From assembly GCA_947178235.1 (NCBI GenBank), contig CAMWXQ010000013.1:1-12289 (forward strand): DNA of 12,289 nt. The letters run 5' to 3'. Origin of the DNA: an uncultured Muribaculaceae bacterium. GTDB lineage: Bacteria > Bacteroidota > Bacteroidia > Bacteroidales > Muribaculaceae. The notes below the pieces were generated by a model. The model saw only the letters and a program-made list of their open reading frames with translations. It was not told the origin of the DNA and made no database searches. Each line of letters opens with the position of its first letter. The stretch's first letter is position 1. Positions 1-7,551 of the stretch are shown here, one piece after another. The position numbers and the translations under genes are program-made.

Positions 1-3000
1 GTTCATGTCGACACCCATCTCTTCGAGCTCGCGTATCATCTTCTCGGGGTCGGCCCCGGCATCCTGATAGTCTTGGAGCAGATAGACGAGATAGTAGGGG
101 GTGAAGCGGTCGTTCTGTTGGAGCGTGTTGTACTGCATGGGGCTGAGGCTCTGCATATAGAGGGTCTTCCGGCCATACTTGCGTATCTCCTTTTCGAGCA
201 TCTCGACGGCGTGGTCCGTGAGGGCCTTGTTGCCGGTGACGGCACCGAGACGGGCATATATCTCGGCCATCTTCTGAGGCTCCTGGATCGAGTAGGGGGA
301 TGCTGCCTCGGGGAGCCTCTCCTCGATGAGGGTGAGGAGGTTGAGGGCCTTGGCATAGCGGTCGGCGCGGAAGGCTTCGAGGGCCTCGCGCTCCTTGGGG
401 TCGGTGACCGCCGAGTCGGCGCGCTCGGCCATGACAGCCTCGTTGACCAGGGCTGTGGCGCAGTCGATCGTGAAGGATCGGGTCGAGGTGACCATGCGGC
501 GGACGGTCTCGTCGAGATAGATGTCGGAGGGGTCCTTGACCTTGTCGAGGCCGCCCCAGCGGAACTTCTCGGTGATGTTGCGGTACGCCTTGTCGGTGTT
601 CACGGCCACGATGTCGCGGTCGCCGTTCTCCTCGTTCCACACGGGTGTGACCTCATAGGCCATGCCTGTGGAGCGCATGTAGGGTTGGAGACCGAGATAG
701 TAGTCGGTGGGGACGGTCGACGCGAAGTAGATCGGGCGGTCCCATCCGTTCTTGACGCTCGTGGCGAGCATGTCGAGCGAGAGCACCTGGCTGAGGGTCA
801 TGCCCTGGTTCGACGCGGGGTCGGCGAGCATATTGGCGACGATGGCGCGGTCGGCCACGGCTGCCTCCGAGGGGGTGATGCGACCCGACTTGACGGCGGC
901 GTCGATGTCGACGGGGATATACATGTTGGGGAACTTCATCATCGGTGCGCCCCACTGGTTCTGGCTCGACGAGGGATCGTAGAGCTGACGCAGCGAGACG
1001 GACACAGGCACGGCGGTGGTGTCGGCGTCGGTGGCGAAGTAGGAGAAGTTCATGCGCTCGTAGGCATAGTCCTCGGGCTTGGCCTGGGTCTCGATACCCT
1101 TGGCCTCGTAGGAGGGGTGCTTGACCTGGTTGGCGTACCAGTCGGTGGTGAGGTACGAGAGATTGACCACGCGTACGTCAGTGCGGTGCCCTTCGACCTC
1201 CTGGGCATACCACAGGGGGAAGGTGTCGTTGTCGCCGTTGGTGAAGATGATGCCGTTCTCATCCACCGAGTCGAGGTAGTTCATGCCGAAGTCGCGGGCC
1301 ACGTAGCGCCCCGAGCGGTCGTGGTCGTCCCATGTCTGGGAGACCATCTGCAAGGGGACGAACAGGGCGATGACACAGGCGGCTACGGTGGTCACCATCC
1401 TCTCTGTCGAGGGGAGCTCGTACTCCTCCTGGGGGTCATAGCGCAGAGGCTCGCGCTTGGAGCCGTCCATCGGGATGGGCGAGGCCTCGAAGCGCTCGTG
1501 GCGGGTGAGCATCGAGGCCACGATGTTCCACAGGGCGGCCACACCGATGCCGATCCATATGGCGTAGGCGTAGAACGAGCCCGCGAAGGCATAGTCGCGC
1601 TCGCGCACCTGCCCGGGGGTCTGGTTGAGGTAGAGGACGATGGCGATACCGGTCATGAAGAAGAGGAAGAACACGACCCAGAACTGCTCGATGCCGCGGC
1701 GCGAGACGTAGGCCTGCCACAGGAGGCCGACGAGGCCGAGCAGGAGGGGGAGCATATAGAAAACGTTGTGCCCCTTGTTGCCCGCGCCCTCGTCATAGGG
1801 GAGGAGGCTCTGGTCGCCGAGGCGGGGATTGTCGATGAAGGGGAGGCCCGAAATCCAGTTGCCGTGGTTGACCTCGCCGTTACCCTGGATGTCGTTCTGA
1901 CGCCCTGCGAAGTTCCACATGAAGTATCGCCAGTACATGTGGTTGAGCTGGTAGACGAGGAAGAATCGGAGGTTCTCGGCCTGGGTGGGCTTGATGCGGT
2001 CGGCATATTGGAGTACATTACCATCCTCGTCGACATACTGGGTGGCGCGTACGGGCTGGCCGCGCAGGCCGCCGATCCAGTCGGAGTACTGGCCCGTATG
2101 GGCGCCCGAGTAGATGCGGGGGAAGAGCATGTCGAGCTCGGGGTTCATCTTGTACTTCTTCTTATGCCCGGTGACGGTATAGCTGTCGGGCTGGTCGGGC
2201 GAGGTCTTGACGGTCTTCTCGTACTCGGCGGCTCCCTCGTCATAGATGGGGGTGGTGGTGCCGTCGCTGTTGACCTGGTAGACGATGCTCGAATTGTTTG
2301 TCTGTCCGTAGAAGAGGGGACGCTCGCCGTACTGCTCGCGGTTGAGGTAGGACGCGAGCGCGAAGACGTTGTCGGGCGAGTTCTGATTCATCGGCGGGTT
2401 GGCCGAGGAGCGGATGAGGAGCAGGGCATAGCTCGAATAGCCGATGAAGATAACGAAGATGCCCGTGACGACAAGGTTGAGGATGCGCACGGGGAGCTTC
2501 GGGGCACACCACAGGTACCCGGCGACGGCCAGGAGGATGACGACGGGGACAATCCACGAGTCGCCGATGAAGGGGATGCCCGAGAGGAGGATGGCGAGCA
2601 GAACGCTCCAACGTATAGCCGTGAGGCTGCGCTGGCGGTAGAGGACAGTGATGGCCCAGATGAAGGTGGCCACGGTGAGGATGGCGTAGGCGAGCACACC
2701 CGAGTTGAAGGAGAGGCCGAGCGTATTGACAAAGAAGAGCTCGAAGTCCTGGGCCACCTCGATGAATCCGGGCACGAGGCCGTAGAGGATGAGTCCCACG
2801 ACCACAGCCGAGGCCACGAGCGTGATGAGCGACCCCTTGGCGTCCGGCTCCTTGGCCAGGCGGTAGTAGATGACGAGGCCGATGGCGGGGATGCAGAGGA
2901 GGTTGAGCAGGTGGACGGCGATGGAGATGCCTATGACATAGGCGATGAGCACGAGATACTTGTCGCTGTGGTTCTCGGTGGCGCGGTTCTCCCATTTGAG

Positions 3001-3489
3001 GATGAGCCAGAATACCAGTGCCGTGCAGAACGAGGAGAAGGCATACACCTCGCCCTCGACAGCCGAGAACCAGAATGTGTCGCTCCACGTGTAGGCGAGG
3101 GCGCCGCAGAGGCCCGAGGCGAAGATGATGAGCATCTTCACGGGGGCGATCTCGGTGGCGTCATCCTTGACTGTCAGTTTCTTGACCAGGTGGGTGATGG
3201 TCCAGAAGAGGAGCAGTATGGTGCCCGCCGAGAGGAGGGCCGACATGGCGTTGACCATGAGGGCGACCTTGGTGACGTCGCCGAAGGCGAAGTTGACCAT
3301 GAAACGGGCCGCGAGCATGAAGATGGGGTTGCCCGGCGGGTGGCCTACTTCGAGCTTATAGCCCTGCGAGATGAACTCCGGGCAGTCCCAGAAGCTCGCT
3401 GTGGGTTCGAGGGTCAGCAGGTAGGTGACCGCAGCCACCACGAAGCAGACCCAACCCAGGAGGTTATTGTAGAGGTTGTATTTCTTCAT
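1..3489 (-). CDS. DUF2723 / GT117 family multi-spanning membrane protein, 3' end outside window
   Basis: The reading frame is open from the ATG at 3489 to the left edge (1163 codons, no stop seen), so the C-terminus is missing. The N-terminus has a hydrophobic segment (about residues 10-27), then LEPTASFWDCPEF (D35, E38) and EVGHPPGNP (G49-G53), the conserved first-loop motifs of DUF2723. Many hydrophobic segments follow, the last near residues 698-715. After it comes QTWDDHDRSGRYVARDFG and NGDNDTFPLWYAQEVEG, hallmarks of the long Bacteroidota version, then a soluble tail of over 400 residues, probably periplasmic and partly helical. The family is placed in CAZy GT117, and human TMEM260, which shares the domain, is a protein O-mannosyltransferase. 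A role as a lipid-linked-sugar glycosyltransferase is therefore likely, but donor and acceptor are unknown. The start lies one base after the trpS stop (TGA-G-ATG), which suggests co-transcription and translational coupling. A 1144-codon frame on the opposite strand is a GC-rich shadow. Confidence 0.93.
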   Translation of the reverse strand, partial: MKKYNLYNNLLGWVCFVVAAVTYLLTLEPTASFWDCPEFISQGYKLEVGHPPGNPIFMLAARFMVNFAFGDVTKVALMVNAMSALLSAGTILLLFWTITHLVKKLTVKDDATEIAPVKMLIIFASGLCGALAYTWSDTFWFSAVEGEVYAFSSFCTALVFWLILKWENRATENHSDKYLVLIAYVIGISIAVHLLNLLCIPAIGLVIYYRLAKEPDAKGSLITLVASAVVVGLILYGLVPGFIEVAQDFELFFVNTLGLSFNSGVLAYAILTVATFIWAITVLYRQRSLTAIRWSVLLAILLSGIPFIGDSWIVPVVILLAVAGYLWCAPKLPVRILNLVVTGIFVIFIGYSSYALLLIRSSANPPMNQNSPDNVFALASYLNREQYGERPLFYGQTNNSSIVYQVNSDGTTTPIYDEGAAEYEKTVKTSPDQPDSYTVTGHKKKYKMNPELDMLFPRIYSGAHTGQYSDWIGGLRGQPVRATQYVDEDGNVLQYADRIKPTQAENLRFFLVYQLNHMYWRYFMWNFAGRQNDIQGNGEVNHGNWISGLPFIDNPRLGDQSLLPYDEGAGNKGHNVFYMLPLLLGLVGLLWQAYVSRRGIEQFWVVFFLFFMTGIAIVLYLNQTPGQVRERDYAFAGSFYAYAIWIGIGVAALWNIVASMLTRHERFEASPIPMDGSKREPLRYDPQEEYELPSTERMVTTVAACVIALFVPLQMVSQTWDDHDRSGRYVARDFGMNYLDSVDENGIIFTNGDNDTFPLWYAQEVEGHRTDVRVVNLSYLTTDWYANQVKHPSYEAKGIETQAKPEDYAYERMNFSYFATDADTTAVPVSVSLRQLYDPSSSQNQWGAPMMKFPNMYIPVDIDAAVKSGRITPSEAAVADRAIVANMLADPASNQGMTLSQVLSLDMLATSVKNGWDRPIYFASTVPTDYYLGLQPYMRSTGMAYEVTPVWNEENGDRDIVAVNTDKAYRNITEKFRWGGLDKVKDPSDIYLDETVRRMVTSTRSFTIDCATALVNEAVMAERADSAVTDPKEREALEAFRADRYAKALNLLTLIEERLPEAASPYSIQEPQKMAEIYARLGAVTGNKALTDHAVEMLEKEIRKYGRKTLYMQSLSPMQYNTLQQNDRFTPYYLVYLLQDYQDAGADPEKMIRELEEMGVDMN

Positions 3490-3490
3490 C

Positions 3491-4558
3491 TCAGTAGAAC
3501 TTTATGATTCCCATTGCCTTGCGGACCTCTTCGAGGGTGCGCGAGGCGCGCTCGCGGGCACGCTCGGCGCCCTGCCGCACCACGCGGGCGAGGTAGGCGT
3601 CGTCGCTGCGGATGTCGAGATAGCGTTCGCGGATGGGGGTGGTGACTTTGAGGATGTCCTCGGCGAGCTGCTTCTTGAGGTCGCCGTAGCGGATCGAGCA
3701 GTCGGCGTATGCGTCGCGGTACTGCTGGACAACCTCGGGGCCCGAGGTGAGGGCCATGAGGGTGAAGAGATTCTCGACAGGCTGCGAGACGGGGCTGTTG
3801 GGCTCCTGGGGACCCTGGTCGGTGACGGCGCGCATCACCTTCTTGCGCAGGACCTTCTCGTCGTCGACGAGATAGATGCAGTTGCCCTCGCTCTTGCCCA
3901 TCTTGCCCGAGCCGTCGAGACCGGGGACCTTGACCGAAGCGGCACCGAAGTTGAAGTTCTCGGGCTCGGGGAAGAGGTCGACGCCGTAGAACGAGTTGAA
4001 TCGGCGGGCAAAACGGCGTGTCAGTTCGAGGTGCTGCTCCTGGTCCTTGCCCACGGGCACCTTGCGGGCCTTCTGTATGAGGATGTCGACGGCCATGAGG
4101 GTGGGGTAGGTGAGGAGGCCGGCATTGACGCGCTTGTTCGAGTCGGTGCCGACGATCTGACGCTCGATGTCCTCCGAGTCATCGTTGGGGTTGAGGCCGA
4201 GCTGCTTGCGGGCCTTGTCCTTGAACGATGTGGTGCGCAGAAGCTCGCCGATGCCGACGTGCATATTGAGGAGCAGGTACATCTCCGACACCTCGGGGAC
4301 ATCGCTCTGCACGAAGATCGTCGCCTTGTCGGGGTCGACGCCCGCGGCGAGGTACTCGGCCAGGATGTTGCGCACATTCTCGTGCAGCATCTTGGGGTCG
4401 GGGGTTGTGGTGAGGGCGTGTAGGTCGGCTATGAAGTAGTTGCAGTCATAGTCCTCCTGCATCTTGACGAAGTTTCGGAGGGCGCCGTAGTAGTTGCCCA
4501 GATGGAGATTGCCGGTTGCACGTATGCCCGACAGCACTATTTCTTTCTCGGTAGACAT
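3491..4558 (-). CDS. trpS: Tryptophan--tRNA ligase
   Basis: This 355-residue protein is the usual length for bacterial TrpRS, a cytoplasmic class Ic synthetase that charges tRNA-Trp with tryptophan using ATP. The HIGH-type signature is GNLHLGN (H19-N22), and the KMSKS loop is KMGKS at residues 219-223 followed by EGN. The tryptophan-pocket region YPTLMAVDIL (D159) and the conserved stretch VPVGKDQEQHLELTRRFA (from V168) are present. The C-terminal helical anticodon-binding part is complete. The ATG at 4558 puts SGIRATGNLHLGN at the normal distance from the N-terminus. A Bacteroidota-type -7 box lies 55 bases upstream, so the gene probably has its own promoter despite following darTG in the same direction. 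DUF2723 begins one base after its stop codon. Confidence 0.98.
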   Translation of the reverse strand: MSTEKEIVLSGIRATGNLHLGNYYGALRNFVKMQEDYDCNYFIADLHALTTTPDPKMLHENVRNILAEYLAAGVDPDKATIFVQSDVPEVSEMYLLLNMHVGIGELLRTTSFKDKARKQLGLNPNDDSEDIERQIVGTDSNKRVNAGLLTYPTLMAVDILIQKARKVPVGKDQEQHLELTRRFARRFNSFYGVDLFPEPENFNFGAASVKVPGLDGSGKMGKSEGNCIYLVDDEKVLRKKVMRAVTDQGPQEPNSPVSQPVENLFTLMALTSGPEVVQQYRDAYADCSIRYGDLKKQLAEDILKVTTPIRERYLDIRSDDAYLARVVRQGAERARERASRTLEEVRKAMGIIKFY

Positions 4559-4612
4559 GGCTTATCAGGGTCGGAGAGAGGGGTACTGTGTTCAGAAAAA
4601 ACTATTAACGTG

Positions 4613-4620
4613 CAAAGTTA
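4613..4620 (-). promoter_or_regulatory. Candidate -7 promoter element of trpS
   Basis: Read on the minus strand this is TAACTTTG, a full match to the Bacteroidota sigma-ABfr -7 consensus TAnnTTTG. Transcription would start a few bases downstream and leave a leader of about 50 bases before the trpS ATG at 4558. No TTTG-type -33 box is found at the usual distance (around 4640-4643), so the call rests on the -7 motif and its position. Confidence 0.5.
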
Positions 4621-4654
4621 CAAAAAAAATCGGCACCCTTCCCCGCCAATCCAT

Positions 4655-4690
4655 TAAAAAAGCAAAACGCCCCGCGAAAACAGGGCGTTT
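4655..4690 (-). terminator. Rho-independent terminator after darG
   Basis: On the minus strand an 8-bp perfect stem (AAACGCCC at 4690-4683 with GGGCGTTT at 4672-4665) closes a 10-base loop and is followed by TGCTTTTTTAAT, a run of six T at 4661-4656. It begins 12 bases after the darG stop codon. It would end the darTG transcript just before the trpS promoter. There is no T run on the other side, so it is not expected to work for plus-strand transcripts. Confidence 0.85.
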
Positions 4691-4702
4691 GGATGGGGGA
4701 AG

Positions 4703-5716
4703 TCAATTTATTGGCCGTACTCGGCATATTGCGTCTTCGACAAGGCGTTTGTCTGCAAATAACCGTCCTTTACGCTCGGACCATGCACACAATTTCTTAT
4801 GAATCTCATCGGGTGAAGCACTCGGATCTTGAACGAAAAGATAATCTACCGAAGACAGGAGTTCAAGACTGAAATCATCCCAATATCCATCGAGAAACGA
4901 CATTGTGCGGTTGACAATATCTTTGAGAGCGGCATCACCCTCAATCACATTCTTGACCTCAGACAACCGATCGGAGACCAAGCCGAACGGTTCAAAAGGC
5001 TTTTTAGTCATATCGGCGAATCCAAACACATAGGCACCATCAAGACCATGCAGAACGTGTCGAACTGCATCGCAATATGGCCCATATACATAAGGCACAA
5101 ACTTCAACTTGAACAGGTCGTCAGCACCGAATTTCTGCATGAAATATACGCTTTTGACGGCCGAGAATGCCGTTGCTTCATATCCCTCGTGCTGAATGTG
5201 GTCAAGCATGTACAAGAGGAGTGCACGAGGCCGTGTGAGGCGGACACTCTTTTTGACGCTCTCCGCTTTCTCACCGGGTTCAAGTACGACCACATCGCAA
5301 TCGGTGTCCGAAAGGCTTTGCATGATCATGGGCTTGACTCTCTCCCAGTCCAGTCCGCCGTTGCCGGCGCCGAGCGGAGGGATAGCGATACTCTTGATCT
5401 GACGTGTCTCGATTATCTCGCGCAAAGCCGCGAGACCCTTGCTCACGAACTCGTATTCGGACGGATTGCGCCAATGAATCTTGGTTGGGAAATTTATCAC
5501 CAGTATATCTCTCCCATTCCATTCCTCCACAACCAGCGGACGGCCTATGGCTATGGTATGGTCTCGGCAGGCATCCTTGTAGAGCTTGAAATTCTTCTTG
5601 AAACGCTCCTTGAACTGCAAGGCGATCCCCTTTCCCATCACCCCGACAAGGTTGACGGTATTGACGATGGCCTCCACCGGCTCATCGAAGATATTACCTT
5701 TTTTGAAGCGTATCAT
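4703..5716 (-). CDS. darG: DarG antitoxin: DNA ADP-ribosylglycohydrolase with macro domain
   Basis: This 337-residue protein has two parts. Residues 1-150 are a macro domain of the TARG1/DarG type, with MIRFKKGNIFDEPVEAIVNT, the loop GVMGKGIALQF (around G25-F35) and the loop PPLGAGNGGLDW (around 113-124). NFPTKIHWRNPSEY holds K79, which matches the catalytic lysine of characterised DarG macro domains. In that family the domain removes ADP-ribose from DNA. Residues from about 155 on form the helical C-terminal domain, which in DarG binds and inhibits DarT; LTRPRALLLYMLDHIQHEGY and VPYVYGPYC are visible there. The ATG at 5716 gives the normal DarG N-terminus. It lies 45 bases after the darT stop, in the usual toxin-antitoxin order, and a terminator follows. 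Base composition is AT-richer than the neighbours (28 of 60 G or C at 5041-5100), consistent with acquisition by transfer. Confidence 0.95.
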   Translation of the reverse strand: MIRFKKGNIFDEPVEAIVNTVNLVGVMGKGIALQFKERFKKNFKLYKDACRDHTIAIGRPLVVEEWNGRDILVINFPTKIHWRNPSEYEFVSKGLAALREIIETRQIKSIAIPPLGAGNGGLDWERVKPMIMQSLSDTDCDVVVLEPGEKAESVKKSVRLTRPRALLLYMLDHIQHEGYEATAFSAVKSVYFMQKFGADDLFKLKFVPYVYGPYCDAVRHVLHGLDGAYVFGFADMTKKPFEPFGLVSDRLSEVKNVIEGDAALKDIVNRTMSFLDGYWDDFSLELLSSVDYLFVQDPSASPDEIHKKLCAWSERKGRLFADKRLVEDAICRVRPIN

Positions 5717-5761
5717 TTTAGTTATAACGCGATTACGGGTACTGATATTGTTTTCGTGGAT

Positions 5762-6373
5762 TCAATAATATGCTTTGGGGACAATGTCAATCCTGCACGG
5801 GACACCCATCTCTGTCAAGCGTGATTTGGCTTGCTCATCATAGCAGCCCAAAAGGATAATCTGCTCCGGAGGAATATCGCCGAGAATCAGAAATTCTGCC
5901 TGTTTCTTAGCCTTAACTTGTGGGTCATCTCCCCAGTTCATAGACTTTATGGCATCCTTATCCAGTAAAACATCCATGTTCGCAAGATGTTGCCTTCCAT
6001 AAAATCGTGTGAGCGGACTGACGGGGTGACCATCTGAAAACAAGATTTTGCGGTCAGCGTCTGCTATAATGGAAGAGATAGCTACAATCATATAGACAAT
6101 ATCTCTCGGATGTCGTTTTGGCACATGATAACCATGCTGTATATTGTACAACATGGGCATTCGTGCATGGAAATAAAACGGCGTATAGTCTCCTATTACA
6201 AATACCTCGCCGTCTATTGTTTTCTTGATATCATTAGCTCGCTTGGCTATGATGGAACTGTCTCCGATAGGCACATAGTCCGGATTGGCATTGACCGAAT
6301 GAACATGAGTTATCCCATACCTCAAAATATGAGGTATATTGAGGATATGGGTCATTCGGAACAGATATTGCAC
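5762..6373 (-). CDS. darT: DarT toxin: DNA ADP-ribosyltransferase
   Basis: The protein has 203 residues from a GTG start at 6373. It is recognisable as DarT (formerly DUF4433) from YLFRMTHILNIPHILRYGI, NPDYVPIGDSSIIAKR (R45), YTPFYFHARMPMLYNI (about 63-78), SDGHPVSPLTRFY (about 113-125), WGDDPQVKAKKQAEFLILG with E160 as the expected catalytic glutamate, and the C-terminal PKAYY. DarT enzymes move ADP-ribose from NAD+ onto bases of single-stranded DNA and block replication. Pairing with a TARG1-like DarG suggests the thymidine-modifying DarT2 group, but target base and motif cannot be read from sequence. A TAA lies two codons upstream of GTG, leaving only GTG, an ATT just before it, or an internal ATG at 6355. 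GTG is chosen because the later ATG would remove conserved YLFR. All key residues are present, so it looks active. The start is 17 bases after the preceding gene's stop, and no promoter motif is seen in front. Confidence 0.95.
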   Translation of the reverse strand: MQYLFRMTHILNIPHILRYGITHVHSVNANPDYVPIGDSSIIAKRANDIKKTIDGEVFVIGDYTPFYFHARMPMLYNIQHGYHVPKRHPRDIVYMIVAISSIIADADRKILFSDGHPVSPLTRFYGRQHLANMDVLLDKDAIKSMNWGDDPQVKAKKQAEFLILGDIPPEQIILLGCYDEQAKSRLTEMGVPCRIDIVPKAYY

Positions 6374-6390
6374 TGGAATTTATATTGAGG

Positions 6391-7326
6391 TCACTCTCGG
6401 TTGAGGCGGGCGAGGAGGGTGGCGCAGAGCTGTTCGTGGCGGTGGCGGGTCCAGAGCATGACGATGTTGAAGAGGGTGAGCTCGACGGCGAAGTAGATCC
6501 AGGGCTGCCCGATGAAGAGGGTGATGAAGAGGAAGATGGTGCGCCAGTTGAAGGTCATGAAGTTCTCCCACTTGCAGAGGGGGCGGCTGAGGTCGAGGAA
6601 TTCGCGGCGGAATCCTTCGGGCATCCCTCCGTCGGGCCATCGGCGGGCTATCTCGGCGCGGAGGCGCTGCATCCCGGGGGTCTGTCGCTCCTGGCCTTCG
6701 GTGTAGTTGAGGTAGACCATGGCGACGAGCTTGCGGAAGGGGGAGCCGCTCCATGTCATCTCCTCGTACTGGCGGCGCAGGGGGGCCGAGGAGTCGAGCT
6801 CACTGCCGTTCTTACCTTTGAGGAAGAAGAGGTGGAACTGGCGGTAGTAGTCGGCGAGGGCGGCCTGGCGGGCGTGGCAGACGCCGGCGAGGATGGCCAT
6901 GGCCCAGATGACCCAGGGGTGGGCGCCGAAGAAGTAGTCGGTGTGGACGGATCGCAGGCAGATGGCGATGTAGATGGAGGCGAACCAGAAGTCGCCGGAG
7001 ACGCCGTCGAGGATGCGGCCCAGGCGGGAGTATTGTTTGGTGAGGCGGGCGAGCTGTCCGTCGGCGCTGTCATACGAGTTGGCCCACATGAGCAGGAGCA
7101 TACCGATGACATTGACCCACAGGTCGGTGTAGTAGAAGCAGATGCCGGCGGCGACGCCGATGAAGATGGAGGCTATGGTGACGGCGTTCGGGGTGACGCC
7201 GAGGCGGCGGAAGAGGCAGGCCCAGGCGAAGCCGATGGGACGGTAGAAGGCGAGGTCGATGTGCTCTTCGGTGTCGGCCGATTTGAGCGAGTCGCGGTAT
7301 TCCTGGCGCCAGGTTGTGGTGGACAT
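6391..7326 (-). CDS. CDP-alcohol phosphatidyltransferase family membrane protein
   Basis: This 311-residue membrane enzyme transfers a phospho-group from a CDP-alcohol to an acceptor alcohol and releases CMP. The family signature starts at D86: DSADGQLAR gives D86, D89, G90, A93 and R94. G103 and D107 follow at the standard spacing. The last aspartate, normally four residues after D107, is replaced by G111, with D112 one place later (DGVSGD). Hydrophobic segments are visible at about 48-66, 70-84, 113-123, 137-150 and 262-294. The protein is longer than the usual ~200 residues because of a polar insert at about 160-260, ahead of the final two segments. The substrate is unknown. A nucleotidyltransferase gene lies upstream in the same direction and may make the CDP-alcohol. 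darT follows 17 bases after the stop. Confidence 0.88.
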   Translation of the reverse strand: MSTTTWRQEYRDSLKSADTEEHIDLAFYRPIGFAWACLFRRLGVTPNAVTIASIFIGVAAGICFYYTDLWVNVIGMLLLMWANSYDSADGQLARLTKQYSRLGRILDGVSGDFWFASIYIAICLRSVHTDYFFGAHPWVIWAMAILAGVCHARQAALADYYRQFHLFFLKGKNGSELDSSAPLRRQYEEMTWSGSPFRKLVAMVYLNYTEGQERQTPGMQRLRAEIARRWPDGGMPEGFRREFLDLSRPLCKWENFMTFNWRTIFLFITLFIGQPWIYFAVELTLFNIVMLWTRHRHEQLCATLLARLNRE

Positions 7327-7422
7327 GTATCGAGTTTGGTTTAGGGGTTTAGGGCGCTTTGCGCCTTGGGTTTAAAGTTTAATCGGCCTGCGGCCTTTGG
7401 TTTGGCGTTGCAGAACGCCTCA
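7327..7422. repeat. Short tandem repeats and three stacked mini-hairpins
   Basis: This spacer lies upstream of the CDP-alcohol phosphatidyltransferase. It contains GTTTAGGG twice in tandem (7339-7354) and a 7-bp near-repeat GTTTAAA/GTTTAAT (7370-7383). Three small perfect hairpins follow one another: GGCGC-TTT-GCGCC (7353-7365), GGCC-TGC-GGCC (7385-7395) and GGCGTT-GCAG-AACGCC (7404-7419). No coding potential is evident. No TAnnTTTG motif for the downstream gene was recognised here. Confidence 0.7.
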
Positions 7423-7523
7423 GAGTAGGGACGCACGGCCCGTGCGTCCGCAGCGTAAAAGTGTCAAAATGGGATGTTATCCACCCTCTATGTTGCGGAC
7501 GCACGGGCCGTGCGTCCGTACTC
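7423..7523. repeat. Inverted pair of REP-like palindromes (BIME-like)
   Basis: Two copies of a ~31-bp unit face each other. Copy 1 on the plus strand starts GAGTAGGGACG and contains a 21-base palindrome with 10-bp perfect arms (7429-7449). Copy 2 (7493-7523) is nearly its reverse complement, with the same 10-bp arms at 7497-7517, and reads GAGTACGG on the minus strand. About 37 bases separate the two units. REP elements moved by RAYT (TnpA-REP) transposases typically have a hairpin preceded by a GTAG tetranucleotide and are often paired in opposite orientation. Copy 1 fits this; copy 2 has GTAC instead. Confidence 0.75.
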
Positions 7524-7551
7524 ATTGATGTTTTGCAGCACTCACCTAAAC

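Noticed and set aside
73..3507. A 1144-codon plus-strand open frame antisense to the DUF2723 gene
   Set aside because: It lies codon-in-register opposite a clear DUF2723 protein, has no recognisable domain, and is rich in G, V, E and D as expected from reading GC-rich codons backwards.
4829..5824. A 331-codon plus-strand frame opposite darG
   Set aside because: It shows no domain, overlaps all of darG and the darT end, and has no promoter motif. darG and darT on the minus strand show full family conservation.
7423..7523. CRISPR array
   Set aside because: There are only two units and they are in opposite orientation, not direct repeats with regular spacers. No cas gene is present.
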